Shown piece after piece: positions 6,245-9,561 of a stretch of 9,561 bases of DNA. Each line of letters opens with the position of its first letter. Within the stretch, counting starts at the first letter, position 1. The position numbers and the translations under genes were made by a program. This stretch comes from Solirubrobacterales bacterium (GTDB lineage: Bacteria; Actinomycetota; Thermoleophilia; Solirubrobacterales; 70-9): contig JACDBR010000117.1 of NCBI GenBank assembly GCA_013694825.1, positions 1 through 9,561 of the forward strand. The letters run 5' to 3'. The notes beneath the pieces were generated by a model, which was not told the origin of the DNA, did not search any database, and saw only the letters and a list, made by a program, of their open reading frames with translations.

Positions 6245-6691
6245 CTAGAGCGACGGCTCGGAGCGCCGCTGCTCGATCGCGCGCTTGACCCGGTCGATGA
6301 ACTCCGCGGGCGAAAACGGCTTCTTGACGTAGTCGTCGGCTCCAGCCTCGAATCCGCGCGTCACAGCCGCCTCCTGCACGCTCGCGGTCAACAGGATCAC
6401 CGGCACCTCGGCGAGCTCCGGGGAGGAGCGCATCCGGCGCGTCACCTCGTAGCCGTCGAGGCCGGGCATCATCACGTCGAGCACCGCGGCCGTGGGCCGC
6501 CGCCGCTGCATCAGCTCGAGCGCCGCCTCGCCGTCGGCGGCCGCCATCACCTCGAACCCGTCGCGCTCGAGACGGAAGGCGACGAGCTCGCGCACATCGG
6601 GGTCATCGTCGGCGACGAGCACCAGGCCGTCATGGCCGACACGCTCGTTTGAAGCGCCGGCGATCGGCTTAGGGTCGGAGGTTGGATCCAC
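6245..6691 (-). CDS. Stand-alone response regulator (receiver domain only)
   Basis: This 148-residue CheY-like receiver has a 20-residue N-terminal tail. Key residues are all present: acidic pair Asp28/Asp29 in VADDDPDV, phosphoacceptor Asp72 in VLDVMMPGLDGYE, Thr102 in LLTAS, and Lys124 in YVKKPF. There is no DNA-binding or enzymatic output domain. It must therefore act by protein contact or pass phosphate onward. GTG start at 6691 lies 10 bases after the histidine kinase stop, with GAGG overlapping that stop about eight bases upstream. Kinase and regulator are thus almost certainly co-translated partners. The target is not identifiable here. Confidence 0.92.
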   Translation of the reverse strand: MDPTSDPKPIAGASNERVGHDGLVLVADDDPDVRELVAFRLERDGFEVMAAADGEAALELMQRRRPTAAVLDVMMPGLDGYEVTRRMRSSPELAEVPVILLTASVQEAAVTRGFEAGADDYVKKPFSPAEFIDRVKRAIEQRRSEPSL

Positions 6692-6701
6692 GCTTTGGGC
6701 C

Positions 6702-8198
6702 TCAGCCTATGGGCAACTCGCAGCGGAATGTCGAGCCTCGCCCCTGAACGCTCTCGAGGCTGAGCGCGCCGCCATGCGCCTCGATGATCGCCCGTGTGAT
6801 CACGAGCCCCAGCCCGATTCCGGGGGTTTCCGGGGAGCGAGCACTGGAGGCGCGGAAGAAACGCTCGAACAGGCGCGCCTGCTCCTCACCGGGGATCCCG
6901 ACGCCCGTGTCCCAGACCTCGATCGAGGCGACCTTCCCCTGGGAGCGCACCTGGAGGCCGACCTCCCCCCCACCGGCCGTGAACTTGATCGCGTTGGAGA
7001 GCAGGTTGTCGATCGCCTGCGCGAGCCGGTCGCGGTCGCCCTTGCAATGGATCGGTCCCTCGATGGCCGAGGCCAGGGTGACCTCCCCGCTGCGAGCGCT
7101 GGGGGCCGCCGCCTCGATCGATTCGCGGGCGACGAGGGCGAGGTCGAAGCGCCGGCTCTCGAGCCGCAGGCGCCCGTCCTCGAGCTGGGCGACGAACAGC
7201 AGATCGGCGACCAGTCGCAACAGGCGGCGCGAGTTGCGGTCGACGACCCCGATGAAGCGGCGCCGCTCCGCGACACTCAGTACCTGGCTGCCTTCCGCGT
7301 CCTCGGAGAGCAACTCCACGTAGCCGACGATCGAGGTCAGCGGGGTTCGCAGCTCGTGTGAGACGAGGCCGAAGAACTCCTCGCGCAACCGATCTGACTC
7401 CCTCGCCGTGACGAGCGCCTGCTCGAGCTCGTCGGCCATGCGGTTGAACGAGCGGTTCATCTGCCCGATCTCGTCCGGCGCCCCCTCATCGGAGATTCGA
7501 GTTCCCAGATCACCCCCGCCGATCAGCTCCGTGACCGCCGCCAGCCTGCCGACCGGGGCCAGGACCGACCGGCGCAGGGCGACCGCGAGCAGGACCAGCA
7601 GCCCGAGAAGCAGTACTCCGCCGAGTGCCGCGATTCGCTTCGCCGCGTCGGCCTGCGCCTCGGCTTGGTCGAGCTCGGCCCCCGCCTGGGCGGTGATCTC
7701 CGCGTCGAGTCCGTCGAAGGACTCGCGGAGGTCATCGGTCTGGCGCTTGCCCTCGCCGCTCGCGGCGATCCGCCGGGCCACGGCGATGTCGCGAGAGGCG
7801 AGCTTGATCTGGCGCTCGACGTAGCCGCTCAAGTAGCGATCGATCCCGGCCTCGATCTCGCTCAGCCGCTCGCCACCGAGACCTAGCCTCTCGAGCTTCC
7901 CGGAGAGCTCCGAGCCCTGCTCGCCGAGCGTCGAGCGGGCGTCGCGAAACGGCTCGAGGAAGTCGGGGTCGCCGCTGACCAGCAGGCCTCGCAATCCTGT
8001 CTCGAGATCGAGGGTCGCGCGCTCGAGCTCAGCGGCGGAGAGGAGCGCCGCCTGGGCCGCGGAGGCCTTCGCCGCTGCCTCTCGCTGCGCGTTGATCGCC
8101 GCGACCAACAGCAGGCCCAGAACCAGCACGAGCGATCCGAGCAGCGCGAGGACCCCGAGGATCCGTGCGCTGAGACTGCGGCGGAGGGGCCCGAGCAC
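6702..8198 (-). CDS. CHASE3-HAMP sensor histidine kinase
   Basis: This is a 498-residue membrane kinase. Transmembrane helix 1 spans about 13-34. A helical extracytoplasmic domain (40-185) has the CHASE3 hallmark LETGLRGLLVSGDPDFLEPF (65-84). Helix 2 spans about 190-208 and is followed by HAMP (about 209-262). The HisKA domain has phosphoacceptor His281 in SHELRTPL. The ATPase domain has the N box DNLLSNAIKFT (397-407), G1 DTGVGIP (430-436), F box FERFF (444-448) and G2 GIGLGL (460-465), so it looks active. The ligand is unknown, as for most CHASE3 domains. Start is GTG 8198, with no good Shine-Dalgarno but a TAGGTT hexamer seven bases upstream, so a leaderless transcript is possible. It follows the amidase gene by 59 bp and precedes its receiver by 10 bp. 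Confidence 0.94.
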   Translation of the reverse strand: MLGPLRRSLSARILGVLALLGSLVLVLGLLLVAAINAQREAAAKASAAQAALLSAAELERATLDLETGLRGLLVSGDPDFLEPFRDARSTLGEQGSELSGKLERLGLGGERLSEIEAGIDRYLSGYVERQIKLASRDIAVARRIAASGEGKRQTDDLRESFDGLDAEITAQAGAELDQAEAQADAAKRIAALGGVLLLGLLVLLAVALRRSVLAPVGRLAAVTELIGGGDLGTRISDEGAPDEIGQMNRSFNRMADELEQALVTARESDRLREEFFGLVSHELRTPLTSIVGYVELLSEDAEGSQVLSVAERRRFIGVVDRNSRRLLRLVADLLFVAQLEDGRLRLESRRFDLALVARESIEAAAPSARSGEVTLASAIEGPIHCKGDRDRLAQAIDNLLSNAIKFTAGGGEVGLQVRSQGKVASIEVWDTGVGIPGEEQARLFERFFRASSARSPETPGIGLGLVITRAIIEAHGGALSLESVQGRGSTFRCELPIG

Positions 8199-8205
8199 GC
8201 GGGCG

Positions 8206-8211
8206 AACCTA
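8206..8211 (-). promoter_or_regulatory. Candidate -10 box for a leaderless kinase transcript
   Basis: The minus strand reads TAGGTT, a TAnnnT match, ending seven bases before the GTG start of the kinase gene. That spacing would start transcription at or next to the start codon, common in actinobacteria, and the gene lacks a ribosome site. No -35 is evident. Confidence 0.25.
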
Positions 8212-8257
8212 TATCCGAGGCGGCCGGTTCCGCGCCCGGAGGCGCCCGCGTTCTCGC

Positions 8258-9561
8258 TCAGCCTGCCAACGCTGGGCGGCGCTCGGCCCAGGGACGCTCC
8301 GCCTCGATCTCCGCCGCAAGCGAGAGCAGCAGGTCCTCGCGACCGGGGCGCACGACGATCTGCACCGAGAGCGGCATGCCGGCCGCGGTGAATCCGGCCG
8401 GAACGGCGGCTGCGGGTTGACCGGTGTGATTCCAGATCGCCGTGAACCCGTAGCTGCGGCTCATCCCGACCAGCGTCCGAAGCGCGCCCGCCCCCTGCCA
8501 GCGACCAACCTCGATCGGCGGCTCACCGACCGCCGGCATCAAGATCACGTCGGCACGCTCGAACAGCCGCCCGATCCGCTGGGCGTCGGCCTCGGCGCCA
8601 TCAACCGCTTGGCGGATCAGCCGCTCGGGCGACCCGATCCCGAGCCGACCGAAGCCCCTGGTTCGCCGCTCAAGCAGCTCCGGTCGCTCGACCGCCTCGA
8701 CGTCGGTGCGGATCCCGCCCAGGTAGCGGGTGCTGATCCGAAGCCCGGCCAGCCCCCAGTCGGGGTCCTCACGCCAGACGCGGTGGCCCAGGCCGCGCAG
8801 CAGCTGCTCGGTGTCGGCGACCGCGCGGCGCACCTCGCTCGTCGCGATCGGCTTGACCGAGGTCCTGACGGGCCGGTTGCTGACGGCGATCGCGAGCCGA
8901 TCCGGCGGCCGCGAAGCCGCCTCGGCAAAGCTCGAGACGCCGCTGGGCCGGGTCGGGGCGATCACGTCGAGAAACAGCGCCGAGTCGGCGACCGAACGGG
9001 TGACGCAGCCGTTGACCGAGAGCCCTGCCCAGTGACCAGCCGGCTCGATCGGAATCCGGCCCGCCTGTGGCTTGAGCCCGAAGAGGGCGCAGTCGGCCGC
9101 GGGAATGCGGATCGAGCCAGCGCCGTCGGAGGCGTGGGCGGCGGCTACCAAGCCCGCGGCGACCGCGGCGGCGCTCCCGCCGCTCGACCCCCCGGGCGTT
9201 CGCGAGGGATCCCACGGGTTCCGGGTCACGCCGAAGGCCTCGCTCTCGGTGAAGCCGCAGATCGCGAGCTCAGGGAGGTTCGTCTTGCCGACGATCACCG
9301 CACCGGCCTCACGCAATCGGGCGACCACCGCCGAGTCCTCGACCGCCGGCCGGGTGAAGGCGCGACTTCCCTGAGCCGTCACCTCGCCGGCCATGTCGAG
9401 CGTGTCCTTGACCGCGACCGGCACCCCGAGCAACGGCGTGCGCTCGCCCGCGGCCAGACGGGCGTCGGCGGACTCGGCGGACTCGCGAGCCGCCTCGGCG
9501 AGCAGCACCGCGAAGCAGTTGAGCCGCGGCTCCAGCGCCGCGATCCGTCCCAGATAGAGCT
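8258..9561 (-). CDS. Amidase-signature family enzyme, 5' end cut by window edge
   Basis: This amidase of the Ser-cisSer-Lys family hydrolyses amide bonds; the specific substrate cannot be read. The frame is open past 9508 to the window end: the extra codons give LYLGRIAALEPRLNCFA, the usual N-terminal helix of the family, so the GTG at 9508 is internal and the true start lies outside. Counting from the codon at 9508, the triad is Lys34 (GVPVAVKD), cis-Ser108 (GGSSGGS) and nucleophile Ser132 (GSIRIPA), with the usual 24-residue gap between the serines. The loop reads SDGAGSIR, where many members have SDGGGSIR. FGLKPQAGRIP follows as expected. GatA is a relative, but no gatB or gatC is nearby, so a general amidase is more likely. 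It ends 59 bp before the histidine kinase gene. Confidence 0.9.
   Translation of the reverse strand, partial: LYLGRIAALEPRLNCFAVLLAEAARESAESADARLAAGERTPLLGVPVAVKDTLDMAGEVTAQGSRAFTRPAVEDSAVVARLREAGAVIVGKTNLPELAICGFTESEAFGVTRNPWDPSRTPGGSSGGSAAAVAAGLVAAAHASDGAGSIRIPAADCALFGLKPQAGRIPIEPAGHWAGLSVNGCVTRSVADSALFLDVIAPTRPSGVSSFAEAASRPPDRLAIAVSNRPVRTSVKPIATSEVRRAVADTEQLLRGLGHRVWREDPDWGLAGLRISTRYLGGIRTDVEAVERPELLERRTRGFGRLGIGSPERLIRQAVDGAEADAQRIGRLFERADVILMPAVGEPPIEVGRWQGAGALRTLVGMSRSYGFTAIWNHTGQPAAAVPAGFTAAGMPLSVQIVVRPGREDLLLSLAAEIEAERPWAERRPALAG

Overview
The window is high-GC bacterial DNA with tightly packed genes, frequent GTG starts and a strong GC bias at third codon positions. Its gene content is electron-transfer flavoproteins with their quinone oxidoreductase, a stand-alone B12-binding mutase subunit, an AbiEi/DUF559 protein and a CHASE3 histidine kinase. 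Together these suggest a high-GC actinobacterium, possibly of the Thermoleophilia (Solirubrobacterales/Gaiellales) type. The lineage is an inference from gene style and not a measured placement. No rRNA, tRNA, CRISPR array or recognisable insertion sequence was seen.

Region 1 (1-4508): a plus-strand alpha/beta hydrolase (60-947) faces a minus-strand operon read etfB (4508-3714), etfA (3660-2683), ETF:quinone oxidoreductase (2674-968). The operon should collect electrons from acyl-CoA and related flavin dehydrogenases and pass them to the membrane quinone pool. A perfect 16-bp palindrome lies about 100 bp upstream of etfB and looks like a TetR-family operator, as expected for fatty-acid or acyl-CoA catabolism genes. 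The oxidoreductase lacks one of the four usual cluster cysteines. The hydrolase has an aspartate nucleophile but no histidine at the usual catalytic place.

Region 2 (4509-5772): a mostly non-coding stretch holds the operator and two 39-bp repeats, 37/39 identical and 61 bp apart, each with an inverted repeat inside. The second copy contains a candidate start codon of the AbiEi-like plus DUF559 nuclease-like gene that follows. The far end of that gene carries a second, unrelated tandem duplication and overlaps the 3' end of the next gene on the opposite strand. This is the accessory-looking island of the window and the best place to look for something undescribed.

Region 3 (5761-9561), all minus strand: an amidase-signature enzyme cut by the window edge, a CHASE3-HAMP sensor histidine kinase, a stand-alone receiver protein (10 nt after the kinase) and a 137-residue cobalamin-binding mutase subunit. 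Spacings of 59, 10 and 70 nt allow one transcript, although only kinase and receiver are clearly coupled.
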